Positions 52,431 to 61,293 of a stretch of 64,000 nucleotides of DNA are shown here, one piece after another (the stretch's first letter is position 1; each line of letters opens with the position of its first letter). Position numbers and translations under genes: made by a program. A model generated the notes under the pieces. It was not told the DNA's origin. It ran no database searches and saw nothing but the letters and a program-made list of their open reading frames with translations. Source of the stretch: JACQGZ01 sp036004665 (GTDB taxonomy: Bacteria; Sysuimicrobiota; Sysuimicrobiia; Sysuimicrobiales; Humicultoraceae); NCBI GenBank assembly GCA_036004665.1, contig DASYRG010000074.1:4449-68448 (forward strand), written 5' to 3'.

Positions 52431-53067
52431 ACGACTCAGGCCAAATCCGAACCATGGGACGTCCGTGCTGGTGGTGCAGACTCGTGATCTGATCTCTCAA
52501 GCGCCTTCGGGCATTGCCTTTGTGCCGACGACACGGAGCGCGGAGAAGAGACGCCCTCATCGGATGAGCGAATGAAACTCGGCTGCGTCTCACGATCATT
52601 CGACAGAATCGATTTTTATCCGAACGGAATTTCGGGATTGCCGCGATTCGATGCTGCGACTACAATTTCCCTTGCCCGTCACCCGACGAGCGTACAGTAG
52701 TAAGTCGGGTAATAAGCCGAGCGAGCAAGATCGGTGCGCAAAGCTGGACAGTAACCCCTTCGCGGGGGGCCATGGTCCCGCTCCATGACCGGTCCCAGAA
52801 CTCGGCCCATGATCCGGCCCATGACTCAGGTTTGTCGGGTGGCGGGTTTATCTTTCTCCTGATCCTGCCCTCGCGATGCACACGCGATGTCCGGCCGCCG
52901 ATGGTGAGTCTCTGTCGGTAGGAGGCTCGAGAGGACGCTCTCGGTGGGACAGCATCCAGGACCAGATCGGGAATTTGGCCATCCTGGTGACAGCCCGCGC
53001 TGAGCAGGCGCACCCCGCGGCGGCCGAAGCCTAAGAGCCGTTCACCCTCTGGGCTTGCTCCTCGCCT
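52431..53067. other. Long intergenic stretch with no convincing gene
   Basis: About 640 bases between the propeller gene and doxX. Both strands have short open frames (60-117 codons) but none with recognisable sequence or good start context. A patch at 52765-52830 has repeats of GGCCCATGA- and CCATGACC-like words. The composition at 52555-52700 is lower in GC than the neighbours. It may be decayed DNA. Confidence 0.5.
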
Positions 53068-53628
53068 CTAGGCTGTTCCCGAAGCCGTCGGTGCGGCGGC
53101 CTGGCCGGCGGAAGAGCGGCGGAGCGCCCTGATCGCGAGAAGCACTGCGTCACCCACGACCGCGAGTATGAGGATGGCGGGCATCAGCCACCCCGGGTAC
53201 GAGAGGCCCAACGCCGCATCAAGCGCCCAGCGTCCATGACCGATGAGAGTCAGGGCAAGGGCGCCCGCGGTGATGGGGATCGGAAACTCGACCCCGACGC
53301 CCTGGGGAGAAGCCCACCAGCCGTATGGCCAGTGGGCGGTCAGCGTCACGATCACCATGTCGCCGAAGATGATGCCAGGACCGAGCGGGCCCCCCAGGCC
53401 GAAGACCGTCAGCAGACCGCCCCCCACTTCCGCGAGAATCGACACGACGGCCCAAAACAGAGGAGGCCAGAATCCCAAGTTGCCGAAGAAGCCAGCCGTT
53501 CCACGGAAGGCAGCCACGCCGCGCATCCCCATGATGGAAATTGGCCACCCAATCTTGATCAGTCCGTGAGCGAGCACGACGCTGCCGATGGCGACGCGAA
53601 GGATGAGCAGCCCGAGATCGACGTTCAT
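53068..53628 (-). CDS. DoxX-family membrane protein
   Basis: A 186-residue protein with four hydrophobic helices. It starts with the DoxX block LGLLILRVAIGSVVLAHGLIKIGW and continues with AFRGTAGFFGNLGFWPPLFWAV and EFPIPITAGALALTLIGHG. DoxX proteins are membrane oxidoreductase-associated proteins of poorly known activity, often induced by thiol or quinone stress. It is divergent from an HxlR regulator, a common pairing. ATG 53626-53628; the C-terminus carries a short Ala-rich tail. Confidence 0.92.
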   Translation of the reverse strand: MNVDLGLLILRVAIGSVVLAHGLIKIGWPISIMGMRGVAAFRGTAGFFGNLGFWPPLFWAVVSILAEVGGGLLTVFGLGGPLGPGIIFGDMVIVTLTAHWPYGWWASPQGVGVEFPIPITAGALALTLIGHGRWALDAALGLSYPGWLMPAILILAVVGDAVLLAIRALRRSSAGQAAAPTASGTA

Positions 53629-53681
53629 GCTGAAGCCTCCTGTGTTCCTTTGAGTTTCTTAGTGCTCTTTCATCTTCTCGG

Positions 53682-53696
53682 TACTTATTTGTAACT
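53682..53696. promoter_or_regulatory. Candidate HxlR-family operator
   Basis: TACTTATTTGTAACT in the doxX/hxlR divergent spacer resembles the TACT-N-GTA inverted repeats bound by YodB-type HxlR regulators. A second partial site, GGTACTTTC, lies about 50 bases away. Matches are approximate. Confidence 0.4.
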
Positions 53697-53773
53697 GGGG
53701 CCATGATGCGTCAGAATGAACAGGGCGGCAAGAAGGTACTTTCGCCATCCTCACTGACCTGGAGGTAACTGAG

Positions 53774-54193
53774 GTGAAGCACACCATCGCGTCCAGCACC
53801 AGAGCCCAGGCGGATACGCCCTGCCGCGCGCGCGATGTCCTCGACAGGGTCGGCGACAAGTGGTCGGTCTACGTGATCAGCCTGCTCGGAGAGGGCACGC
53901 GGCGCTTCACAGACCTGCTGCGGAGCATCGATGGGATCAGCCAGCGGATGCTGACGGTGACGCTGCGCGGGCTCGAGCGGGATGGAATCCTCACGCGAAC
54001 GGTCTACCCTGTGGTTCCCCCCAGGGTCGACTATGCGCTCACGCCGATGGGGCGCACCCTCCTGGCGACAATCACGCAACTCGTCGTCTGGGCCGACAGG
54101 CACACCGATGAGATTGAGGCCGCCCGGGTACGGTATGACGCGAGGCCGGGCGCTCAGGTGAGGGCGTTAGCTCGCACGCATCTGGCCGGGTGA
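53774..54193 (+). CDS. HxlR-family transcriptional regulator
   Basis: A 139-residue winged-helix regulator with the family core DVLDRVGDKWSVYVISLL, RRFTDLLRSIDGISQRMLT, LRGLERDGILTRTVYP and VDYALTPMGRTLLATI. Cys17 (TPCRARD) sits at the position of the redox-sensing Cys in YodB-like members. GTG 53774 has GGAGGT seven bases upstream. It probably regulates the divergent doxX in response to electrophile or oxidative stress, and may regulate itself. Confidence 0.92.
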   Translation: MKHTIASSTRAQADTPCRARDVLDRVGDKWSVYVISLLGEGTRRFTDLLRSIDGISQRMLTVTLRGLERDGILTRTVYPVVPPRVDYALTPMGRTLLATITQLVVWADRHTDEIEAARVRYDARPGAQVRALARTHLAG

Positions 54194-54197
54194 GCCT

Positions 54198-54610
54198 CTA
54201 CTGCAGCTTCGACTCGATCCGCCGGTCGGGGATGAGCCACATCACCGCCACGACGACGTAGAGCCCCATCGCGATCCACCGGTTAACGAAAGCCAGGAGG
54301 GATGGCGCCCGCGCACAGCACTCCCGACAGCTTCCCCTTCACATTCCTTGCCCACGGCCGCCGCGAGTCTCGACCTGGCGCCTTGCTGCCCGATGATCGC
54401 AGTCTGGAGCACTAGGTAAGCCAGGCCGCACATCAGAAGCACCGCACCATACACGGCGGTGGGCAACGGCGCGACGTGGTTTTCTCCCATCCAGCCAGGA
54501 CGCACCGCTTGCCAGTGGGCGCCCTCGGGAACCCTTAGCTCCAAGACCATGATCGTGATCAGGATGGCGATCACGGCATCACTGAAGGCTTCCAGACGTC
54601 CTTGCGGCAA
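54198..54610 (-). pseudogene. TMEM175-family potassium channel pseudogene
   Basis: The minus strand starts with LPQGRLEAFSDAVIAILITI, the signature of TMEM175 (DUF1211) channels, from TTG 54608-54610. It jumps from LRP directly to GWMGENH, losing about 50 residues with the third to fourth helices, then continues to AAAVGKECEG. Two frame changes follow: the phrase KLSGVLCAGAIP is in a second frame and NRWIAMGLYVVVAVMWLIP plus DRRIESKLQ-stop in a third. The remains are clearly non-functional. It is convergent with the HxlR gene. Confidence 0.85.
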
Positions 54611-54885
54611 GCCTATCGTGGCCAGCGACCCCGCCAAGCGACACGGCGATCCGAACGTGCGATGAAGGGCCGTCCCCCTTCTCGCACCTTCTTCGATCCT
54701 ATCCTGGCACAGAGGGCTCCCTCGCAGAAAGATGGGAAAGGTGCTTAGGGGTGTCTCGCGCCTCCGGGAGGACGAGTTCGATCCCATGACGCTTGGCAGC
54801 CGAAATGGCGCGTGTTCGAGAGACGGGGGTCCCGATGACGGTCCACGATGGGTGACCTGACGCGTGCAACCGCAGATCCCGACGC
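54611..54885. other. Gene-free stretch with a possible decayed frame
   Basis: On the minus strand a frame from about 54888 to 54700 reads HPSWTVIGTPVSRTRAI then SAAKRHGIELVLPEARDT, which looks protein-like but has no start and ends in a stop. I do not recognise it. It may be another gene remnant next to the TMEM175 pseudogene. Confidence 0.3.
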
Positions 54886-56973
54886 CTAGGGCTGGTGGAG
54901 CTTCTTCAGTCCTTCCAGGTCCTGCCGCAGCACGTCGTTGCGCGGGTTGAGCCTGAGAGCACTCTCCCAGACCTGGATCGCCGCGGGGAACTGCCGCAGG
55001 CGAACGTAAGCCCAACCCAAGTTAATGAGGATCCCCGGATCTGTTGGCGCCTTCCCGTGGGCGAGCCGCAGAATCGTGATCGCCTGGGCAGGACGACCCT
55101 GTGTCAGGTATAGGAATCCCTGGACTCGCAACAGGGCCACATCCTGGCCGAAGCGATGTATGCCGTCCTGGACGATCATCTCCGCCTCACCGAGCCGCCG
55201 TCGATCGAGGAATTGGTTGGCGGCCCAGGCGTAGGCCTCGGGGCCTGAGCGGACGCTGCTTAGCACTTCGTGCAGCAGCCACTCTGCGTTGGGATGCTGA
55301 CGATGACGCAGCAGAAAATCCCCCAACGCCACAACCGTGTCGTCCAATTCCGGATCGAGGTGCCGTACGCGGGCAAATGACCGCAATGCCCCGAGACGGT
55401 TCCCCATGATCCGCTGGGTGAGCGCAAGAAAGGCGTGGGCGATGGGATCCTCGGGCTGTTGACTCACCGCCTCAACGAAAAGCGGGAGCGCCGCCTCCGG
55501 GCGACGTTCCAGGAGAAATTGCCCACCCTCTTCCAGAGGGGGCCTGAGCCGCCTGGCGGTGAGATGGGGGGTGATTGTGGCAACAATCGCCAGCGCAATC
55601 ATGGCGCCGGCCACGCCGCGGACCGTTCCCAGTCGCGCCCAGGTCGGGGAGGCGCCAGCCAGTCCGGCACGCTGCCATCCCGCATCTTCGATCGACAGGG
55701 AGCGGGTGTGCGCCGTCTTCAACCAGGTCCGGCGGCGCTGAAACACGATTCCCAGGAAGCCAAGGAGCGGCCAGGAGAGACCGATCAAGAGGACGCCCGC
55801 CAGGGTGGACGGCCTGGCATACAGCCCGGCGGGAAGTCCCTCCAGCCGCAGGGCCAGATACGGATACATGAGCGATGCCAGGAGGAGCACCGGAGGAACC
55901 CAGGGTGGATAGAGATACGAGAAGAGAGGAACGAACCAGTTCACCATGTAGACCAGGCTGATCAGCAGAGCGACAGCCAGCCAGATGGGCGCGGCCAGGT
56001 AGACCACAGCATCCCAGGCCACCGGATCGGCCGCGCCGATGGCCCGGCGGAGCAACGCTCCCAGATACCGGAAAGCCACGCTGGCGTGTCCCTGCATCCA
56101 GCGCAACCGCTGGCGAAAGGCCACCCGGAAGGTGAGCGGTTTCTCGTCATAGACGACCGCCTCCCATGCCCAGGTGGGCCGGACACCCGCCAGGATAGCG
56201 CGGATCTGGAACTCAAGATCCTCAGTGAGGGCGTCACACTGCCACCCCAGGCGCCGGAGCAGCGGCATCGCGATGCACAGCCCGGTGCCGCCGAGTGAAC
56301 TGCTGAGTCCCAGGTTGAACTTGGCCAGTTGAAAGAAGCGGTTGGTATAGGCATAGCTAGCATAAATGGCGCGCGTGATCCAAGAGTCATCCGGATTCTT
56401 GGTTCCTAGATACCCCTGGATGACCTCATCCCCGCGCTGGAGGTACGCGTCCATCGTCTGAAGGAAGTCTCGCGTAACGACATTGTCGGCGTCCACGATC
56501 GCGACGGCGTCGTACTCCTCCTGCTGCCCCCAGACGTGGTGGAGGAGCCAGTCCAGCGCAGCCCCCTTGCCGGCGCGGGGAAGGTCGCGCCGTTCGAACA
56601 CGACGGCCCCCGCCTCTCGGGCGGCGCCCGCGGTGTGGTCGTTGCAGGCATCGGCAACTACGAAGACCCTGAACAGATGCGCCGGATATCGTTGCGCGCG
56701 CAGACTGGCGAGGAGTTGCCCGATGACGGCTTCTTCGTTGTGCGCGGCCACTAGCACGGCAAAGCGCGACCGGGTGCGGCCCGGCATCAGCATCGGCGCC
56801 GGCTGCAGACCGAAGAGCACGAGGGAGAGGTGGTAGATGAAGAGCCCGATGTAGAAGGTCTGCAGGGGGAACATCAGGCGGTCGAGCGGTTTTGCGGAGG
56901 GGATGAGGAACCCGAAGAAGATGGAGAGTGGAAGGATGCCTCCCAAGAACGCTCTGAGTGTCTGCCGTGCCAT
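54886..56973 (-). CDS. Membrane GT2 glycosyltransferase with C-terminal TPR domain
   Basis: A 695-residue protein. Two membrane helices lead into a family 2 glycosyltransferase domain with VLVAAHNEEAVIGQLLASL, the metal-binding VDADN, TEDLEFQIRAI and QRLRWMQGH, the motif set of processive cellulose- or hyaluronan-type synthases. Several helices follow (about 325-440), then another helix near 470 and about six TPR-like units from about 500 (EAALPLFVEAVSQQPEDPIA; ALRLNPRNDVLRQDLEGL). The product is probably an extracellular polysaccharide. ATG 56971-56973 with GGTGGAGG upstream is preferred over one 21 codons earlier. Confidence 0.87.
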   Translation of the reverse strand: MARQTLRAFLGGILPLSIFFGFLIPSAKPLDRLMFPLQTFYIGLFIYHLSLVLFGLQPAPMLMPGRTRSRFAVLVAAHNEEAVIGQLLASLRAQRYPAHLFRVFVVADACNDHTAGAAREAGAVVFERRDLPRAGKGAALDWLLHHVWGQQEEYDAVAIVDADNVVTRDFLQTMDAYLQRGDEVIQGYLGTKNPDDSWITRAIYASYAYTNRFFQLAKFNLGLSSSLGGTGLCIAMPLLRRLGWQCDALTEDLEFQIRAILAGVRPTWAWEAVVYDEKPLTFRVAFRQRLRWMQGHASVAFRYLGALLRRAIGAADPVAWDAVVYLAAPIWLAVALLISLVYMVNWFVPLFSYLYPPWVPPVLLLASLMYPYLALRLEGLPAGLYARPSTLAGVLLIGLSWPLLGFLGIVFQRRRTWLKTAHTRSLSIEDAGWQRAGLAGASPTWARLGTVRGVAGAMIALAIVATITPHLTARRLRPPLEEGGQFLLERRPEAALPLFVEAVSQQPEDPIAHAFLALTQRIMGNRLGALRSFARVRHLDPELDDTVVALGDFLLRHRQHPNAEWLLHEVLSSVRSGPEAYAWAANQFLDRRRLGEAEMIVQDGIHRFGQDVALLRVQGFLYLTQGRPAQAITILRLAHGKAPTDPGILINLGWAYVRLRQFPAAIQVWESALRLNPRNDVLRQDLEGLKKLHQP

Positions 56974-57189
56974 CGACCTCCACCTGGAATGGCGGCTCTT
57001 CCGGCTCCAGTCAGTGAGGCTCAAGCGCAAACGCACGAAGTGATCCGAGCCGGAACGCTTGATGATCGGATTGTATGTGCGCGGGTTTCTTATATCATTT
57101 CTGGAGTGGATGTCAAACGTCCGCCATTCATCCGTGACGCGTCTCGCCTATCTTTGTTTCGCGCGTCGCGTCCATGGAAGAATCAGGAG

Positions 57190-58296
57190 GTGCGTTGGCC
57201 CATCCGAGTCGCCCTGCTGACCCTGACGCTCGTGGGCGCACTAGCGATGCCTGTTGCGCCCCAGGCCCAGGTGGAGGTGGTTGCCCGCGGGCTGAGAGTC
57301 CCCTGGGCGCTTGTTTTTGCTCCCGATGGACGGGCGTTTGTGACCGAACGATCAGGCCGGGTACGGGTGCTGACCCGTGGTGTGCTCGACGCCGCGCCAT
57401 ACTTTGTCGTACCCGGCGTTGCCGCAGAAGGGGAAGGCGGCCTGTTGGGTCTGGCACTCCACCCGGATTTCCCGCGCCAACCCTTCCTCTATCTCTACTA
57501 CACAACGAAGATCGGTGCACAGATGTACAATCGGGTGATCCGGCTTGAAGACCGAGCGGGACGGGCAGGGAGCTGGCGGGTCATCGTCGACCGCATCCCC
57601 GGCTTCGTTTACCACGATGGGGGGCGAATTGCGTTCGGGCCGGACGGCAGCCTATACATCGGGACGGGCTACGCGGACACCCCCGCGCTGGCTCACCAAC
57701 TTGACTCCCTCGCCGGCAAGATTCTACGCGTCAACGATGACGGTTCAATACCGGCCGACAACCCGTTTCCCGGTTCGCCGATCTATTCATACGGGCACCG
57801 CAATGTCCAAGGACTGGCCTGGCATCCGCTCACAAAACGTCTCTACGCTACAGAACACGGACCCACAGGGGAAGGTGGCCTCTGCTGTCGAGATGAGGTG
57901 AATCTGATCGTGCCGGGGAAAGATTACGGCTGGCCGATGGTCAGCGGCGTCGTCGGTGATCCTCGTTTTGTCGACCCACTGCTGTCCAGCGGACCCACGG
58001 AGATCTGGGCGCCATCGGGACTGACCTTCGCCACGGAGGAGGGAACCCTGCGCTATTCACTCTTCTTCGCCGCCCTCAGGGGTCGGCACTTGCACCGAGT
58101 CGTTCTGGACGAGGAGGGTATGCGGGTTCTGGCCGACGAAAAGTTGTTGCCCTGGCAGTTTGGTCGGCTGCGCGACGTGGTGCAGGGCCCTGACGGGTGG
58201 CTGTATGTGCTAACGTCCAACCGCGACGGGCGCGGCGTCCCCACGGCGGGCGACGACCGCGTGCTCCGTGTTCGACTATCGGTGCCTCCCTACTAA
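57190..58296 (+). CDS. PQQ-type sugar dehydrogenase (GSDH family)
   Basis: A 368-residue six-bladed propeller of the glucose/sorbosone dehydrogenase family, exported. N-terminal helix VALLTLTLVGALAMPVAPQAQ acts as signal. Family blocks: AEGEGGLLGLALHPDFP, HDGGRIAFGPDGSLYIGTG, YSYGHRNVQGLAWHPLT, ATEHGPTGEGGLCCRDEVN and FGRLRDVVQGPDGWLYVLTSN. Members oxidise aldose sugars using PQQ, but many homologues have no proven activity; no PQQ synthesis genes are here. The start is uncertain: GTG 57190 overlaps its own AGGAG. Longer frames upstream overlap the divergent GT2 gene. Confidence 0.85.
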   Translation: MRWPIRVALLTLTLVGALAMPVAPQAQVEVVARGLRVPWALVFAPDGRAFVTERSGRVRVLTRGVLDAAPYFVVPGVAAEGEGGLLGLALHPDFPRQPFLYLYYTTKIGAQMYNRVIRLEDRAGRAGSWRVIVDRIPGFVYHDGGRIAFGPDGSLYIGTGYADTPALAHQLDSLAGKILRVNDDGSIPADNPFPGSPIYSYGHRNVQGLAWHPLTKRLYATEHGPTGEGGLCCRDEVNLIVPGKDYGWPMVSGVVGDPRFVDPLLSSGPTEIWAPSGLTFATEEGTLRYSLFFAALRGRHLHRVVLDEEGMRVLADEKLLPWQFGRLRDVVQGPDGWLYVLTSNRDGRGVPTAGDDRVLRVRLSVPPY

Positions 58297-58562
58297 CTGG
58301 TCGTTGAGAGAAACTGGCAGAACTGAGTGAGTCCCCTCTTGCTATCGATCTGCTCAAAGAACTGCTTTAGAGACTCCGTGCTTTCCAGCGGAGGGTAACT
58401 CTTCCTCAGTCTGATGCCCAGGGTAGGCGGACGCACCATCTGAGAATCTGGCTGGACAGACCGGCGACGGCGAGAGCCAGGAAGCCAGCGACCGCGCGAG
58501 CCAGCCAACCGAGGAAGTGACATGCCCGGTGAGCCCGGGCTTGCTGAGACGGCGTGTCATGG
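58297..58562. other. Spacer with a possible short minus-strand fragment
   Basis: Between the sugar dehydrogenase and the membrane protein gene. The minus strand codes for RLRKSYPPLESTESLKQF followed by FEQIDSKRGLTQFCQFLS and a stop at 58293, which looks protein-like but has no clear start and no family I recognise. Likely a remnant. Confidence 0.3.
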
Positions 58563-59486
58563 TCATGGCGGTGTGTGGGGCCGAAGGCCACCGCCTGTGA
58601 GGTGCAAGATGACAAACAGCAGGGCGAGGACGATGGCGATGATCCCAAACGGGTACACCCAGCGTGGTGTGCTGGTGGTCGATCCGCGGGGGCCTGTGCG
58701 TCCGGGGTAAGTTCGGCCGCCGCGACGAAATTCGGCCGCCGCGACGAACGCGACCCCCCAGGCGATGGCCGCAAGACCCCAGGTCAAGCCGAGACTCGAG
58801 TCGAGGCCCCGGAACACAAGCGAGGCGAGCCCCAGGAGGGCTGGGAGGAGGCCGGCGACCCACGCCGAGAGCCACCAGCCGTCGGGCCGCAGGCTCGCCA
58901 AGAGGCTCGCCCCGATGACGGTGAAGCTGAAGGCGGCCATGAATCCGTAGTGGCCGAGGGCGGCATGGTCATTGGTGACGGTCCTCTGCAGCCCGATGTT
59001 GGTGGACGCGAATGCGAGCAGCGGCACGGCCGCGATGATGACCAGTGCGAGCATCACCCGATTCACTCGCGAGACGCTGAAGGAACCAAAGAGATCGCCG
59101 CTAGTTGGATGAAGAATTGTTGCAAGGAGCGTTAAGGCGGCGAAAATCGGAAGGGGAGCGAAGACCCATCTATTCGTGAGGGCAGAGGTCAGCACCAGCG
59201 CGCCCCAGGGAATCAGAGCCATCAACTGACCGGCGACTTTCTTCGACGGCGTCCGGAGCTGGGCGAGCATCCCCACTCCGGCCGTCCCGACGAGGAACGA
59301 GAACGTAAGGTCGTGGACGCGGTGGTGGGGGTCCCGGAAGTGTTGGCTGATGTGGGCGACCATGTTCTGCCCGAGTAGCCCACGGATCAACTCGGGCTGC
59401 AAAAGCACCACACCGACCAACCCAAATAACGCAAGGGTAACCAGCACGACCAGTGAGAACACGGGCGAAGCGCGAAGCGAGTGCAT
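58563..59486 (-). CDS. Multi-pass membrane protein of unknown function
   Basis: A 307-residue protein with about eight hydrophobic helices. An N-terminal His-rich loop (AHISQHFRDPHHRVHDLTF) lies after the first helix. A central block has GHYGFMAAFSFTVIGASLLA. The C-terminal tail GSTTSTPRWVYPFGIIAIVLALLFVILHLTGGG resembles a recurring small membrane tail in unannotated bacterial proteins. A shortened copy of that tail, without its membrane helix, is encoded directly upstream (59490-59620), overlapping this start as TGATG. I do not recognise a function. Confidence 0.75.
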   Translation of the reverse strand: MHSLRASPVFSLVVLVTLALFGLVGVVLLQPELIRGLLGQNMVAHISQHFRDPHHRVHDLTFSFLVGTAGVGMLAQLRTPSKKVAGQLMALIPWGALVLTSALTNRWVFAPLPIFAALTLLATILHPTSGDLFGSFSVSRVNRVMLALVIIAAVPLLAFASTNIGLQRTVTNDHAALGHYGFMAAFSFTVIGASLLASLRPDGWWLSAWVAGLLPALLGLASLVFRGLDSSLGLTWGLAAIAWGVAFVAAAEFRRGGRTYPGRTGPRGSTTSTPRWVYPFGIIAIVLALLFVILHLTGGGLRPHTPP

Positions 59487-59640
59487 CAGTTCGACCCTCC
59501 TGACTGCTTAGACCTGGCTGCGTCCTCCGGAAGCATTACATCCTCGGCGATCGTCAGGCTGGGCAGCACCCAGCGCGGTGTGCTCGTGGTCGATCCGTGG
59601 TCGGGCCCCACGCCGATGTCGCCTTCCGAGTCGGGGTAGG
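59487..59640 (-). pseudogene. Duplicated tail motif, truncated
   Basis: A minus-strand frame reads RPYPDSEGDIGVGPDHGS then TTSTPRWVLPSLTIAEDV and ends at a TGA overlapping the next ATG. The shared GSTTSTPRWV matches the tail of the 58563 gene at the nucleotide level too (compare 59574-59600 with 58655-58682). It lacks the following membrane helix and has no strong start (a GTG lies in frame). Probably a partial duplication or the end of a lost paralogue. Confidence 0.55.
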
Positions 59641-59761
59641 GGCGTAGATCAGTCAGGTGCGTGTCCTGTCGCGCCTACTTCCTAAGGTTTTCATACCGGC
59701 AAATAGTTTACCAGACAATACGTCTCTATCTCAACCATAGTGTCTCGATGGCGTCGTCATG

Positions 59762-59767
59762 TATACT
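59762..59767 (+). promoter_or_regulatory. -10 element directly before the TetR gene
   Basis: TATACT ends seven bases before the GTG start of the TetR-family gene. Transcription would begin at or next to the start codon, predicting a leaderless mRNA. No -35 with a good match is visible. Confidence 0.5.
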
Positions 59768-59774
59768 TGGGTTG

Positions 59775-60344
59775 GTGCCGAAGCTGTGGAACGAGACGAT
59801 CGAGGCGCACCGCCGCGAGGTGCGGGACGCGATTCTGGACACCACTGCGGCGCTGGTGGCCGAGCACGGCGTGCTGTCGGTAACGATGGCGCAGATCGCC
59901 GAGGAGACCGGCATCGGACGTGCGACGCTGTACAAGTACTTCTCAGGCGTCGAAGCGATCCTGGTCGCCTGGCACGAACGTCAGGTCACCCGCCACTTCG
60001 AACATCTCGTCGAGGTCCGCGACCAAGCTGGCGACGCTGGCGAGCGGCTCGAAGCTGTGCTCGAGGCCTACGCGCTCATTGCCCACGAGCATCACGGCAC
60101 CGACCTCGCGGCACTCGTGCATCGAGGTGAGCACGTCGCCCGAGCGCAGCAGCAGCTCAGCACCCTCATCCGAGACCTGCTGACCGAGGCTACAGTGACC
60201 GGCGACGTCCGGGACGATGTCGCGCCTGACGAGCTCGCGAGCTACTGCCTCCACGCCCTCGCAGCAGCCAGCAGCTTGCCGTCCAAGGCCGCGGTCCGCC
60301 GGCTCGTCACGGTCATTCGGGCTGGGTTGCACCCCCACGCCTAA
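59775..60344 (+). CDS. TetR-family transcriptional regulator
   Basis: A 189-residue regulator. The N-terminal helix-turn-helix is HRREVRDAILDTTAALVAEHG, then VTMAQIAEETGIGRATLYKYF, a textbook TetR domain; the C-terminal ligand domain includes WHERQVTRHFEHLVEVRDQAG. I chose GTG 59775 because homologues start PKLWNETIEAHRREV; an ATG nine codons earlier (59748) is in frame but would lie upstream of the -10 element. It is divergent from the multi-pass membrane protein gene and may regulate it. Confidence 0.9.
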   Translation: MPKLWNETIEAHRREVRDAILDTTAALVAEHGVLSVTMAQIAEETGIGRATLYKYFSGVEAILVAWHERQVTRHFEHLVEVRDQAGDAGERLEAVLEAYALIAHEHHGTDLAALVHRGEHVARAQQQLSTLIRDLLTEATVTGDVRDDVAPDELASYCLHALAAASSLPSKAAVRRLVTVIRAGLHPHA

Positions 60345-60426
60345 TCCGACTCGTTCCGGTACCGCTGGAGCTGGAAGCCCTCCTCAACGCTTCATCGGAT
60401 GATGAAGTTGTTGTGAGCTCGGTATG

Positions 60427-61293
60427 CTAAGGCCAACCGACGCCCGCTGCGGGAGCCTCTGCGGTTAGCACCTGGCCTGTTCGTGACCCGTCAGCCATGT
60501 TCGCAGTACCATGCCACTCGTTCGCCATCAGGAACAGCGTTCTCTTGTCCGCGCCCCCGAGCATGCAAGCGAAGCAGCCGCGGTCAAGGTCGATCGTCTG
60601 CAACACCTCACCACCCTCGCGAACGCGCACGCAACGCGTGTTGGGGACGTCCCCGTACCAGATGGCGTTCTCAGCGTCGAGGCAGATGCCATCTGGGGCA
60701 CCGCGTTGGAGGTCGGCCCACATCCGACGGTTCGAGAGGCCGCCGTCAGCCGCGATGTCGAAGGCCGTGAGGCGGGTGCCGTAGGACTCGGCGACGATCA
60801 GCGTCGAGTTGTCGGCCGTCACGACCATGCCGTTTGGGAATGCGACTCCTTCCGCTACCTGCCGAGCGGAGCCATCCGGGGTAACCAACGCGAGGATCCC
60901 GGGCGCGAACTCGCCTCCTGGAAAGTCAAAGCCGATATTGTTGATGTAGGCGTTGCCCCGACCGTCCACGACGATCTCGTTCCAGGCGTGGTCAGAGAGG
61001 CTTGTCAGGTCGGCATGGGTCACCAGCGAGCCGTCGGGGTCCCTGCGTAGAAGAAGCCCATCGTTCGCCGAGACGATGAGCAGGCGCCCATCTGGCAGAA
61101 AGTCGATGCACAACGGAAACGACGGCACGCGGACGATGACTTCGCTCTTGCCGTCGAGATCGACAGCAATGACCTCGTGCGCGCCCCAGTCAGAGAACCA
61201 CAGGCGGTCGTCGTGCCAACGTGGGGACTCGGGGAACGCGAGCCCGCTCATCAGGATTTGCAGGTCAGGCACGGAAGACTCCTTTGACGGCAT
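60427..61293 (-). CDS. SMP-30/gluconolactonase-type hydrolase
   Basis: A 288-residue calcium-dependent propeller lactonase family member. Blocks: LAFPESPRWHDDRLWFSDWG with the metal-binding Glu, WNEIVVDGRGNAYINNIGFD, VAFPNGMVVTADNSTLIVAE and APDGICLDAENAIWYGDVPN with its Asp. Substrates of the family are sugar or aromatic lactones; here unknown. ATG 61291-61293 has GAGGGG five bases upstream. It is convergent with the TetR gene. The nearby sugar dehydrogenase homologue could supply lactones, but this is inference. Confidence 0.9.
   Translation of the reverse strand: MPSKESSVPDLQILMSGLAFPESPRWHDDRLWFSDWGAHEVIAVDLDGKSEVIVRVPSFPLCIDFLPDGRLLIVSANDGLLLRRDPDGSLVTHADLTSLSDHAWNEIVVDGRGNAYINNIGFDFPGGEFAPGILALVTPDGSARQVAEGVAFPNGMVVTADNSTLIVAESYGTRLTAFDIAADGGLSNRRMWADLQRGAPDGICLDAENAIWYGDVPNTRCVRVREGGEVLQTIDLDRGCFACMLGGADKRTLFLMANEWHGTANMADGSRTGQVLTAEAPAAGVGWP

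Noticed and set aside
52660..53013. 117-codon minus-strand frame
   Set aside because: No family resemblance, no ribosome site, falls in a low-information spacer.
60511..61050. 179-codon plus-strand frame
   Set aside because: Antisense to the SMP-30-family gene, which has clear motifs.
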